Origin: Acidimicrobiales bacterium | Lineage (GTDB): Bacteria > Actinomycetota > Acidimicrobiia > Acidimicrobiales > SKKL01 | DNA: 64,000 nucleotides | Direction: 5' to 3' | NCBI GenBank assembly: GCA_034521975.1 | Contig: JAXHLR010000008.1 | Span: forward strand, 1 to 64,000 | Shown: positions 8,360 to 16,052 of the stretch, in pieces | Numbering within the stretch: the first letter of the stretch is position 1 | How the letters are laid out: the number at the start of each line of letters is the position of its first letter | Notes under the pieces: model-generated | The model's database searches: none | What the model saw: the letters and a program-made list of their open reading frames with translations, nothing else | What the model was told of the DNA's origin: nothing | Translations under genes and position numbers: made by a program

Positions 8360-9367
8360 TCAGCGTCCCGGGGCCCCCATGAACATCGACTTGAGGGCGT
8401 CGTAGGCCTCGATGCAACGTCCCGCGCCGATGACGACACACTCGAGCGGAGCGTCGACGAGGTGCACCTTCACCTCGGTCTCGGCGGCCAGGCGCACGTC
8501 GAGCCCGGCCAGCATCCCACCACCGCCGACCAGGTGGATCCCCTGTTCGATGAGGTCCTGTGCCAGCTCGGGCGGCGCGGTGCCGAGACAGGAGACGACC
8601 GAGTCGACGATGGTTCCGATCGGTTCGCTGATGGCCTCGCGCACCTCGCCGGGGGTCAACAGCACCGTCTTGGGTAGACCCGAGACCAGGTCGCGTCCCC
8701 GGACCTCGGCGTTCACGTCCTCGCGGACCGGCCACGCGGAACCGATCGTGACCTTGATCTGTTCCGCCGTCTGCTCACCGATGGCGATGCCGTACTCGCG
8801 GCGGATGTAGACCTGGATCGCCGCGTCGACGTCGAAGCCGCCGAGACGGACCGCCTGGATGGACACGATCCCCCCGAGCGAGATCAGCGCCGTCTCCGAG
8901 GTGCCACCACCGATGTCGACGACCATCGACCCCATGGCCTCGTTGATGGGAAGGCCCGCACCAATGGCGGCGGCCATGGGCTGGGCGATCAACTGGGCGT
9001 CGGCGGCACCGGCGCGCCGCGCTGCCTCGGTGACCGCCCGCCGCTCGACGGCGGTGATGGCCGACGGCACGCAGATCACCACGCGTGGGCGGTTGAACCG
9101 ACTGACACCCACCCGCTGCAGGACCAAGCGAATCATCCGCTGGGTCACGTCGAAGTCGGTGATGGCCCCCTGTCGCAACGGCCTGACGGCCACGATGTTC
9201 GACGGAGTGCGCCCGATCATCTGCCAGGCCTCGTGGCCGATGGCGAGCACATCGCCGGTCTGGTTGTTCAGCGCGATCACGGTGGGCTCGTTCAACACGA
9301 TGCCCTCGCCGCGGGAGTACACCAGGGTGTTGGCGGTTCCCAGGTCGATCGCCAGATCTCGTGCCAG
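8360..9367 (-). CDS. mreB: rod-shape-determining actin homologue MreB
   Basis: The product is about 335 aa, the usual MreB length. The actin-fold motifs are clear: phosphate-1 loop DLAIDLGTANT at the N-terminus, phosphate-2 VVDIGGGTSETALISLG, and adenosine motif LVGGGGMLAGLD. MreB forms membrane-bound filaments that guide lateral wall synthesis. The start codon is a CTG at 9367: the in-frame residues ARDLAIDLGTANTLVYS before the first GTG are invariant family sequence and must be translated, and GGAG sits 6 nt upstream of the CTG. That GGAG overlaps the TAG stop of the upstream 79-aa gene by one base, so translation is probably coupled. Confidence 0.93.
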   Translation of the reverse strand: MARDLAIDLGTANTLVYSRGEGIVLNEPTVIALNNQTGDVLAIGHEAWQMIGRTPSNIVAVRPLRQGAITDFDVTQRMIRLVLQRVGVSRFNRPRVVICVPSAITAVERRAVTEAARRAGAADAQLIAQPMAAAIGAGLPINEAMGSMVVDIGGGTSETALISLGGIVSIQAVRLGGFDVDAAIQVYIRREYGIAIGEQTAEQIKVTIGSAWPVREDVNAEVRGRDLVSGLPKTVLLTPGEVREAISEPIGTIVDSVVSCLGTAPPELAQDLIEQGIHLVGGGGMLAGLDVRLAAETEVKVHLVDAPLECVVIGAGRCIEAYDALKSMFMGAPGR

Positions 9368-9376
9368 TGGGCGCTC

Positions 9377-9616
9377 CTAGTCCTCGTCCTCGGCCGGATC
9401 GGTCTGCACCCCGGTGCCGGAACGGCTCTGAGACACCCCCGTCGATGGCGTCGAACGCCCGCCGGGCTGATCGCGAGGAGCCAGTGCCCGCATCTCGCGA
9501 CGGAACTCCTCCATGGCCGACTCGGGCCGAGCCGGCTTGCTGTGCCTGCCGACCGCGATGACGATGCCGAGCGCGGCCACGAGCAAGGCGATCAGCAGGA
9601 AGCCGACCGGGTTCAC
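9377..9616 (-). CDS. small membrane protein between moaE and mreB
   Basis: The 79-aa product has an N-terminal transmembrane helix (VGFLLIALLVAALGIVIAVG), a short basic stretch, an amphipathic helix (MEEFRREMRAL) and a disordered Ser/Gly tail. Its GTG start overlaps the moaE stop (GTGA), and its own stop abuts the mreB ribosome-binding site, so the three genes look like one operon. I do not recognise the family. Confidence 0.65.
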   Translation of the reverse strand: MNPVGFLLIALLVAALGIVIAVGRHSKPARPESAMEEFRREMRALAPRDQPGGRSTPSTGVSQSRSGTGVQTDPAEDED

Positions 9617-10125
9617 TGGTTTCCTCCTGTGCCCGCGGGGGGGATGGTTCCATCGGTTGGGGTCGAGGCGACGTCGACCAGGTGCTGGGCCTCGAGGCCC
9701 CAGCTCTGACCGCCGTCCCAGTGCTCACGCTTCCAGATCGGCACCGTGGACTTCAACGTGTCGATCCCGAAGCGTGCCGCGGCGAACGCCGCGTCGCGAT
9801 GCGGTGCCGAGGCCACGACCACCACCGCCGACTCGCCCACCGGCACTGGTCCGACCCGGTGCAGCAAGGCCACGCGGCCGAGGTCGGGCCACTGGTCGCG
9901 GGCGCGTTCGACGATGGCCGCCAACCGGGGCTCGACCTGCTCGGTGTAGGCCTCGTACTCGAGCAGCAAGACACCGGGCCGCCCCTCGGCGTGGTCGCGG
10001 GCGGTCCCCGAGAACAGCACGACCGCGCCGCACCGAGGCATGACCGCCCAGTTGGCGGCGGCCTCGACCGGCAAGGGATCGGCGCTCAGACCGACCCAGG
10101 TGTCGCTGTCGCGTGGCGCGTGCAC
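9613..10125 (-). CDS. moaE: molybdopterin synthase catalytic subunit MoaE
   Basis: The product is about 170 aa. It carries the MoaE core: CGAVVLFSGTARDHAEGR, LEYEAY, HRVGPVPVGESAVVVVASAPHRDAAF and the active-site block LKSTVPIWKREHWDGG, whose KxxVPIWKKE lysines are catalytic in the family. It transfers sulfur from MoaD to precursor Z (cPMP) to make molybdopterin. The GTG start is fixed by a TACCAT box 6 nt upstream (leaderless). No moaD lies next to it. Molybdopterin made this way would serve enzymes such as the Ttr-like protein at 27-31 kb. Its operon with mreB is unusual. Confidence 0.88.
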   Translation of the reverse strand: MHAPRDSDTWVGLSADPLPVEAAANWAVMPRCGAVVLFSGTARDHAEGRPGVLLLEYEAYTEQVEPRLAAIVERARDQWPDLGRVALLHRVGPVPVGESAVVVVASAPHRDAAFAAARFGIDTLKSTVPIWKREHWDGGQSWGLEAQHLVDVASTPTDGTIPPAGTGGNQ

Positions 10126-10131
10126 TCGGCC

Positions 10132-10137
10132 ATGGTA
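10132..10137 (-). promoter_or_regulatory. -10 box TACCAT of moaE (leaderless)
   Basis: TACCAT is followed by 6 nt and the GTG at 10125. There is no Shine-Dalgarno sequence. Confidence 0.55.
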
Positions 10138-10167
10138 GGAGATCGAACACGTGACGTTGCAGGGCCG

Positions 10168-10198
10168 CGGACAATCGGGCCGCATCGGTCGATAATCT
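10168..10198 (+). promoter_or_regulatory. promoter of the HtrA-like gene (leaderless)
   Basis: CGGACA (-35-like, 10168-10173) is followed after 17 nt by GATAAT at 10191-10196. The overlapping TAATCT (10193-10198) ends 7 nt before the GTG start at 10206. Whichever hexamer is used, transcription would begin at or within 3 nt of the start codon. Confidence 0.5.
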
Positions 10199-10205
10199 CC
10201 GCTGC

Positions 10206-11438
10206 GTGCCCGATGACGACTCCTTCGACGACGAAGCAGCCAGATTCGGTGATCCGGTGCATCCCGACGACCGCCTGTGGCGTCACCCGTCGGAGATCCA
10301 CAAGGTCCCCCCTCCCGGCGCTCGCTCGATTCCCGACACCGTGGACTTCGCCCCGGCCCCGCGGCGAAGGACGGTCGCGGCCGCGGTCGCGGTGTCGAGT
10401 CTGGTCGGGGCCGCGGTCGCCGTGTCGGTCATCATGATCACCGGCGTCGGCGAACGCGTGGTCGAACGCTGGGTCGAGGCGCCAGGGCCCGTCCAGCTCG
10501 CTGCACCGTCCACCACCGTCGTCACCAGCACCACAACCACCACCGAAGCCTCACCCCCACCGCCCACCATGAGCGAGCTCGCCGAAGCGACATCGCCCTC
10601 GCTGGCGTGGATCACCGTGGTCAACGGTGAGGACTCGACCGACTGCGCCGGGGTCGTCATCACCACCGACGGGCACCTGCTCACCGAGGCCCAGCCGTTC
10701 GAGGACTTCTCGTCGATCACAGTCCGTCTCCACGACGGTTCCACCGAGGAGGGTGCGCTGGTCGGTGTCGATCCGCTGACCGATCTGGCGGTGGTGAAGG
10801 TGGGGCGAGACGACCTCGCGCCCGCCGCGCTGGGCGATCCTCGCGATCTCACCCCCGGTGGGGTGGTGCTGGTGCTCGAGCCCGACGAGACCGGCAAGGT
10901 GGCAGCCAGCGCGGCGATGGTCAATGCCGTCGGAACGCCTGCCCGTCTCGAGAGCGAGCTCACGCTCTACGACATGATCCGGTTCGACGCCCAGGTGCCG
11001 GTCGAGCTCTCCGGTGGCCCCCTGCTCAACGCCGACGGTGAGGTCATCGGGGTGACGGTGCGCGCCGGAAACGGGGCGCCCTTCGGCCTGGCCACCCCGA
11101 TCGACGCAGCACGCGTCGTCGCCACCGACATCATCGAGGTGGGTCGCGCGCGGCACCCGTGGTTGGGGATCGAGGGTCGCCAGGAACAGGCGCAACCGGT
11201 CGTGCTGCGGGTGGTCGAGGGCAGCCCCGCACACGATGCCGGCTTGCTCCCCCAAGACGTGATCGTCGCGGTCAACGACGAGCCGATCCCGTCGATGGCC
11301 GCGTTCGTCACCGCCGTGCGGGGGCACCGACCAGGCCAGACGATCACCATCACCTATCAGCGCGACGGGGTCGAGGAGCAGATCGCCGCCGAGCTCGAGG
11401 TCCGCGAGGAACCGGCTCCGACTCCCGTCGAGGGGTAG
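10206..11438 (+). CDS. HtrA-like trypsin/PDZ membrane protein, probable pseudoprotease
   Basis: The product is 410 aa: a cytoplasmic N-terminus with the DDRLWRHPSE motif (~20-30), one transmembrane helix (~57-78), a Thr/Pro linker (~100-120), a trypsin-like domain (~122-305) and a PDZ domain (~310-395, SPAHDAGLLPQDVIVAVNDE). Of the HtrA triad, Asp193 (LTDLAVV) and Ser269 (ELSGGPLL) are present, but the histidine position in the usual TNAHVV motif reads TEAQPF, giving Gln163. The GNSGG oxyanion motif is also altered to ELSGG. I therefore predict loss of proteolysis with retained binding. Known family members act in envelope quality control. The GTG start follows a leaderless promoter. Confidence 0.85.
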   Translation: MPDDDSFDDEAARFGDPVHPDDRLWRHPSEIHKVPPPGARSIPDTVDFAPAPRRRTVAAAVAVSSLVGAAVAVSVIMITGVGERVVERWVEAPGPVQLAAPSTTVVTSTTTTTEASPPPPTMSELAEATSPSLAWITVVNGEDSTDCAGVVITTDGHLLTEAQPFEDFSSITVRLHDGSTEEGALVGVDPLTDLAVVKVGRDDLAPAALGDPRDLTPGGVVLVLEPDETGKVAASAAMVNAVGTPARLESELTLYDMIRFDAQVPVELSGGPLLNADGEVIGVTVRAGNGAPFGLATPIDAARVVATDIIEVGRARHPWLGIEGRQEQAQPVVLRVVEGSPAHDAGLLPQDVIVAVNDEPIPSMAAFVTAVRGHRPGQTITITYQRDGVEEQIAAELEVREEPAPTPVEG

Positions 11439-11441
11439 CGA

Positions 11442-12497
11442 TCAGCGCCCGCGACGCACCCGGCGGAGGATCCCCACCCCGGCCGCGCACGAGGCCACGA
11501 CCCCTGCCGCAGCTGCACCGATGGCCAGCTCCTGGCGCCGCTTCGGACTGAGGGTGTCGAGCGGGCCGGGTGATGTGCCTGCCACATAGGCCTCCTCGTT
11601 GGTGTGGGTGGGCACCCACCCCAGCGAACGGAGACGGTCGTTGGCCACCACCCACGGGTGCATGATCCACGGCAGGATCTGGGGAGGCGTGGACGACAGA
11701 CCAAGGCGCCAGCGGGTCGCCACGAATCGGCCCGCGATCGCCACCGGGACCCGCGGCCGGGGAATACCCGCCAGCGCCCGCATCGCATCAGGTGGGATCC
11801 ACCCGTCGGGGGCCACGTTGAACGCACCGTCGCACCCCTGCTCGGCCACGAGGACCGCGGCCGAAGCCAGATCGTCGAAGTGCAGGAACTGCACCGGGGG
11901 ATCGAACTCCCCGGCTCGGAGTCCCGCGGCCGACAGCAGAGCCGACGCCACCCAGCTGGCCGACTCCTCGGCAAGGGTCGTCGTGGGTCGCAGCACCGCC
12001 ACCCGGGCCCGTGGGTGCTCGTTGCGGTGCCGCTCGGCGAGACGTTCGACCCTGGCCTTGTCCTCGGCGAAGGCGAAGCCCGGATTGGGCCGCGCCGGCG
12101 AATCCTCGGTGAGGGGGATGGGATTGTCGGGCCAGGCCCCATAGACGGTGGCGCTCGACACGAGGACCACCTGGTGCACGCCGGCTGCGCCCGCCGCGGC
12201 CAGCACCCGCTCGGTCAGCTCGACATCGACGCCGGAATCGACGCCGGAATCGTCTCGCCCCGGCCCGGGGGCGAGCACCGAGGCGAGGTGGATCAGGGTG
12301 TCGGCCTGCGCCAGCTGCGGCGCCAGATCGTCGGTGGCGAGGTCGAAGCGACGCGCGTGGAACCGCTCGGAGGGCTCGCACGGCCCGGGGACCAGGTCGA
12401 GTCCGGTGACCGGAGCCGATGACGACGAGGCCAGCAGCCGCGTCGCTACCCGGCTGCCGAGTGCACCCGAGGACCCGGTGAGGACGACGCCACTCAT
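11442..12497 (-). CDS. NAD-dependent epimerase/dehydratase-like SDR with C-terminal membrane helix
   Basis: The product is about 351 aa. The Rossmann glycine motif TGSSGALG (6-13) and SSATVYG mark an extended short-chain dehydrogenase/reductase. The active-site YxxxK position reads FAFAEDK, with Phe143 where the catalytic Tyr is expected and Lys147 kept. The final ~45 residues form a hydrophobic helix (QELAIGAAAAGVVASCAAGV) followed by RRVRRGR, so the protein is probably tail-anchored. The start is the ATG of MSGVV, 17 bp from the divergent zincin gene. It converges on the HtrA-like gene with a 3-bp gap. Substrate unknown. Confidence 0.8.
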   Translation of the reverse strand: MSGVVLTGSSGALGSRVATRLLASSSSAPVTGLDLVPGPCEPSERFHARRFDLATDDLAPQLAQADTLIHLASVLAPGPGRDDSGVDSGVDVELTERVLAAAGAAGVHQVVLVSSATVYGAWPDNPIPLTEDSPARPNPGFAFAEDKARVERLAERHRNEHPRARVAVLRPTTTLAEESASWVASALLSAAGLRAGEFDPPVQFLHFDDLASAAVLVAEQGCDGAFNVAPDGWIPPDAMRALAGIPRPRVPVAIAGRFVATRWRLGLSSTPPQILPWIMHPWVVANDRLRSLGWVPTHTNEEAYVAGTSPGPLDTLSPKRRQELAIGAAAAGVVASCAAGVGILRRVRRGR

Positions 12498-12502
12498 GGG
12501 CC

Positions 12503-12508
12503 TACCAT
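12503..12508 (+). promoter_or_regulatory. -10 box TACCAT of the DUF2342 zincin gene (leaderless)
   Basis: TACCAT is followed by 6 nt and the GTG at 12515. The whole divergent gap is only 17 bp, so the -35 must lie inside the neighbouring SDR gene. Confidence 0.55.
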
Positions 12509-12514
12509 GCCCGT

Positions 12515-13747
12515 GTGAGCGGATTTGGTCCATTCGGTGCAGGAGATCCCTTCGAGGGCGTGCCGTTCTTCGCCGACCTGGCGAAGATGCTGTCCCAGCA
12601 GGGTCCGGTGTCGTGGGACGCCGCGCGCCAGCTCGCCCACTCCATCGCGCTCGGCGGCGAGTCCGAACCCAACGTCGATCCCGCCGAGCGCATGGAGCTC
12701 GAACAGCTCGCCCGGGTCGCCGACCTCCACGTGGGGTCCACCACCGGGCTCGCCACCTCGGTGTCAGGCACCGGCGCCAGCATCGTCCCGGTCACCCGAG
12801 CCCAGTGGCTGACCCGTTCGCTCGACGCCTACAAGCCGCTGTTCGAGGCGATCGCCTCGGCGCTGACACCTGCCGAGGGGCACACCGATCAGCCCGAGCC
12901 CGCCGACCCCGAGGCGTTCGAACAGGACCCCGAGGCCGCGATGGGGGCCTGGCTCGGCGGGATGATGCAGATGCTGTCACCGATGATGCTGGGCATGACC
13001 GCAGGCTCGATGATCGGCCATCTGGCCAGCCGTTCGCTCGGCCAGTACGACCTCCCGATACCTCGCCAGCGCGGCCAGGACGAGATCGTGGTGGTGGTGC
13101 GGAACCTCGACGAGTTCGGCTCGGAGTGGAGCCTCGACCGCTCCGAGCTGCGATTGTGGCTGTGCCTGCACGAGATCGCCCACCACTCGGTCCTGTCGGT
13201 CCCCCACGTCCGTGCCCGTCTGGTCGACCTCCTCGAGCGGTTCGCGTCGTCGTTCGACCCCGACAGCTCTGCGCTCGAGGAGCGGCTCGGCACCTTCGAC
13301 CCGAGCGATCCCCAGGGTCTGGCGGCCATGCAGTCGATGTTCGCCGAGCCAGAGGTGCTGGTCGGGGCGATCCGCTCCCCCGCCCAGGAAGCGACCCTGC
13401 CCCAGCTCGAAGCCCTCGTCGCGGCCATCGTCGGCCATGTCGACTGGGTGATGGACACCGTCGGTGGGCGGATCATGTCCGGGTACGGTCAGATCACCGA
13501 GGCCATGCGCCGGCGCCGGGTCGAGGCTGCGCCGTCTGACCGGTTCGTCGGCCAGCTGCTCGGTCTGGACCTCACCCAAGCGCTCTATGACCGGGGTTCG
13601 TCGTTCATCGGCGGCGTGGTCGAACGGGCCGGGCCCGAGGGCCTCGACCGCCTGTGGCAGAGCGAGCGCGACCTGCCAACGCCCGCCGAGATCGACGCGC
13701 CGGGTCTCTGGCTGGCCCGCATCGACCTCCCCGACGACGACGGCTGA
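12515..13747 (+). CDS. zinc-dependent metalloprotease-like protein (DUF2342/zincin_2)
   Basis: The 410-aa product carries HEIAHH at 219-224, a gluzincin-type zinc motif, in the context LWLCLHEIAHHSVLSVPHVR that is typical of the DUF2342 (PF10103) family of actinobacteria. A Gly/Met-rich helix pair (GAWLGGMMQMLSPMMLGMTAGSM, ~144-166) precedes it. No signal peptide is seen. Family members are often annotated as coenzyme F420 biosynthesis-associated because of gene neighbourhood, but no F420 gene lies in this window. GTG start with a TACCAT box 6 nt upstream. Confidence 0.85.
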   Translation: MSGFGPFGAGDPFEGVPFFADLAKMLSQQGPVSWDAARQLAHSIALGGESEPNVDPAERMELEQLARVADLHVGSTTGLATSVSGTGASIVPVTRAQWLTRSLDAYKPLFEAIASALTPAEGHTDQPEPADPEAFEQDPEAAMGAWLGGMMQMLSPMMLGMTAGSMIGHLASRSLGQYDLPIPRQRGQDEIVVVVRNLDEFGSEWSLDRSELRLWLCLHEIAHHSVLSVPHVRARLVDLLERFASSFDPDSSALEERLGTFDPSDPQGLAAMQSMFAEPEVLVGAIRSPAQEATLPQLEALVAAIVGHVDWVMDTVGGRIMSGYGQITEAMRRRRVEAAPSDRFVGQLLGLDLTQALYDRGSSFIGGVVERAGPEGLDRLWQSERDLPTPAEIDAPGLWLARIDLPDDDG

Positions 13748-13768
13748 CCAGCCCGCCACCCGTCCAGG

Positions 13769-15265
13769 TCAGCGGGCCTCGGGATCCGGTTCGTGCTCGA
13801 CGACGTCGTAGTCCGGCGGCAGGGGCTCGCCCTTCGGGCCGGTGCCGCCGGTGCCGGGGCGCAACTTGAGAGTGGCGGTCCGGCGCACCCGCCGGGCCCG
13901 GATCTTGGCCTCGGTCTTGATGCGGTCGGTGACCTCGTCGGTCTTGCGACGCCGCATCCGGCCGTGGACCAGCAGAAACTTGCGGCTGAGAAGATAGCTT
14001 CCGGCGGCGAACGCGGCCCCGGCCGCCACCATCAGGTAGCCGACCCGCCCCGGGATGGGCACCACGACCGGGATCGCCGCGCCCACCACCCAGATCAGCT
14101 GGAACCGGGTCTCGAACCGGGCGAAGGAGCGACCGCGGTTGGCGTCGGGGGCGTCACGCTGCAGGATCGAGTCGAACGCGACCTTGCCGGTGGCCGCGGC
14201 GATGCTGACGCTGAACGCGGCGAGCGCCGCGCCGACGAGGTTCCCGTAGAGGGCGGCGACGACACCGCAGCTCACCACGACCACCAGCGCGGCGACGAGA
14301 ATGCGCTCCTCGGGGACGGTGCGACGGAGGCGGGGAGCCACGATCGCCCCGAGGGGCGCTCCCAACCCGGCCATGGCGACGGCGACACCGAAGTGCCACG
14401 TGGGGGCACCGGTCGAGATCTCGGTGACGGTCGCACCGAGCAGGTCGCGGGTGGCCGAACCGAGCCGCGACCCGAACTCCTCGACGAAGGGGCGTTCCTG
14501 GGTGCCGCGCAGCGTGAAGGCGATGAGGAAGGTCATGAACCCCACCAAGCCACGCATGAGCCCCATGGCCGACGCCGCGAGCAGGATGCCGGCGCCACGC
14601 AGCTCGGCGCGCTCGGTCTCGTCGGGCGGTTCGGTGGCCACCACCACCGACGGGAGCTTCGTCCCCACCACCGCGGCCGCTCCGAAGGTGACCGCGGCGA
14701 GACCGCACACCCACGGCGAGCCGCCCAACCAGAGGAACAGGCCCGCGGGGACGACCGCAGCCGCACCCGCGAGCCCCGAGAGCAACGACAGCTTCGAGTT
14801 GGCCGCCACCAGCTCCTCGTCGGTGGTGACCGTCGCCGGCACCGCCGCGCTCTTCGCGACGTGGTAGCCCTTGCCGAGCACCAGTATCCCGAACGCCAGC
14901 GGGAAGAGCAGCAGCGAATCGAGGTTCCAGATCATCAGCAGGGCGATGAGCGCCCGCGCCGCTCCCGACAGGACGATCATCCAGCGCCGCCCGCCCATCA
15001 TCCGGTCGACGGCCGGCCCGATGAGCGGTGCGACCACCGCGAACGGCGCCATGGTCAATGCCAGGTAGAGACCCACCCGCCACCGGGCGTCGTTGGGGTC
15101 GATCGAGAAGAACAGCGACCCGGCGAGGGCGAGGGCGATCATGGCGTCGCCGGCCAGCAGCAGCGAGTGGGTACGAGCCAGCCGAACGAAGGGCGACACC
15201 ACGAACGCGCCGGGGTCGGAGCGTCGCCGCGGCGAGAGGGGCTGCCAACCGGGGGTGTCGCTCAC
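13769..15265 (-). CDS. MFS-type membrane transporter
   Basis: The product is about 498 aa with ten to twelve hydrophobic segments and the MFS loop motif ...GPAVDRMMGGRRW between the early helices. A long soluble loop interrupts the middle (ERPFVEEFGSRLG), and the basic C-terminal tail (RMRRRKTDEVTDRIKTEAKIRARRVRR) is probably cytoplasmic. I choose the GTG start at 15265, with GGTGAGG 5 nt upstream and a TACGAT -10 slightly further up. Substrate cannot be inferred. It ends the run of minus-strand genes after the response regulator but has its own promoter. Confidence 0.8.
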   Translation of the reverse strand: MSDTPGWQPLSPRRRSDPGAFVVSPFVRLARTHSLLLAGDAMIALALAGSLFFSIDPNDARWRVGLYLALTMAPFAVVAPLIGPAVDRMMGGRRWMIVLSGAARALIALLMIWNLDSLLLFPLAFGILVLGKGYHVAKSAAVPATVTTDEELVAANSKLSLLSGLAGAAAVVPAGLFLWLGGSPWVCGLAAVTFGAAAVVGTKLPSVVVATEPPDETERAELRGAGILLAASAMGLMRGLVGFMTFLIAFTLRGTQERPFVEEFGSRLGSATRDLLGATVTEISTGAPTWHFGVAVAMAGLGAPLGAIVAPRLRRTVPEERILVAALVVVVSCGVVAALYGNLVGAALAAFSVSIAAATGKVAFDSILQRDAPDANRGRSFARFETRFQLIWVVGAAIPVVVPIPGRVGYLMVAAGAAFAAGSYLLSRKFLLVHGRMRRRKTDEVTDRIKTEAKIRARRVRRTATLKLRPGTGGTGPKGEPLPPDYDVVEHEPDPEAR

Positions 15266-15343
15266 ACGGACCTCACCGTGGCCATCGTAGGAGCCGCCCA
15301 ACCGCCAGGCGCGCCGCGCTCACGACCTCTCACGAAGGTCGGC

Positions 15344-16051
15344 TCAGGGCCGGGGGACGCTGTACTTGTAGCCGAGCCCGCGGATCGTGATGATCCTGGA
15401 TGGATTGGCCGGATCGTCCTCGACCTTGGACCGGAGTCGCTTGATGTGCACGTCGAGGGTCTTGGTGTCGCCGACGTAGTCCATCCCCCAGATGCGATCG
15501 ATGAGGGTCTCACGGGGCAGGACCCGGCCCGCGTTCTCCACCAGCAGGTTGAGCAGCTCGAACTCCTTCAGGGGCAACCCGACCCGCTCGCCCCGGATGG
15601 TGACCTCGTGAGCCTCGGGGTCGATGGACACGTCGCCCACCTCGAGCGCCTCGCCCGATGGCGCGGGGGCGGCGTCGCCCGGGGCTCGCCTCAGCACCGC
15701 CCGCATCCTGGCGACCAGCTCGCGGAGCCGGTACGGCTTGGTGACGTAGTCGTCGGCGCCCACCTCCAGGCCGACGACGGTGTCGATCTCGGCAGATTTG
15801 GCGGTGACCATGATGATCGGCACCTTCGACGTCTTGCGGATCTCGCGACACACGTCGACGCCGGAGACCTTGGGCAGCATCAGGTCGAGCAGCACCAGGT
15901 CGGGATCGACCGACTCGTACATGGTCAACGCCTCGGCTCCGTCTCGGGCCACGTGGACCCGGAAGCCCTCGCGTTCGAGCCCGACGGTGAGGGCTTCGAC
16001 GAAGGCCTCCTCGTCCTCTACGACGAGGATCGTCGCCTCGGCCACTGCCAT
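15344..16051 (-). CDS. OmpR-family response regulator (PhoP/RegX3-like)
   Basis: The 235-aa product has an N-terminal receiver domain (acidic pocket EDE 12-14, phospho-acceptor Asp56 in LVLLDLMLP, Thr in VTAK and Lys in TKPY) and a C-terminal winged-helix DNA-binding domain (LKEFELLNLLVENAGRVLPR, then the recognition helix TLDVHIKRLRSKVEDDP). It lies 1 bp after the histidine kinase stop and downstream of phoU-pstBACS. By position it should be the phosphate-responsive regulator that binds the PHO box at 21974-21991 (inference). Confidence 0.9.
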   Translation of the reverse strand: MAVAEATILVVEDEEAFVEALTVGLEREGFRVHVARDGAEALTMYESVDPDLVLLDLMLPKVSGVDVCREIRKTSKVPIIMVTAKSAEIDTVVGLEVGADDYVTKPYRLRELVARMRAVLRRAPGDAAPAPSGEALEVGDVSIDPEAHEVTIRGERVGLPLKEFELLNLLVENAGRVLPRETLIDRIWGMDYVGDTKTLDVHIKRLRSKVEDDPANPSRIITIRGLGYKYSVPRP

Positions 16052-16052
16052 G

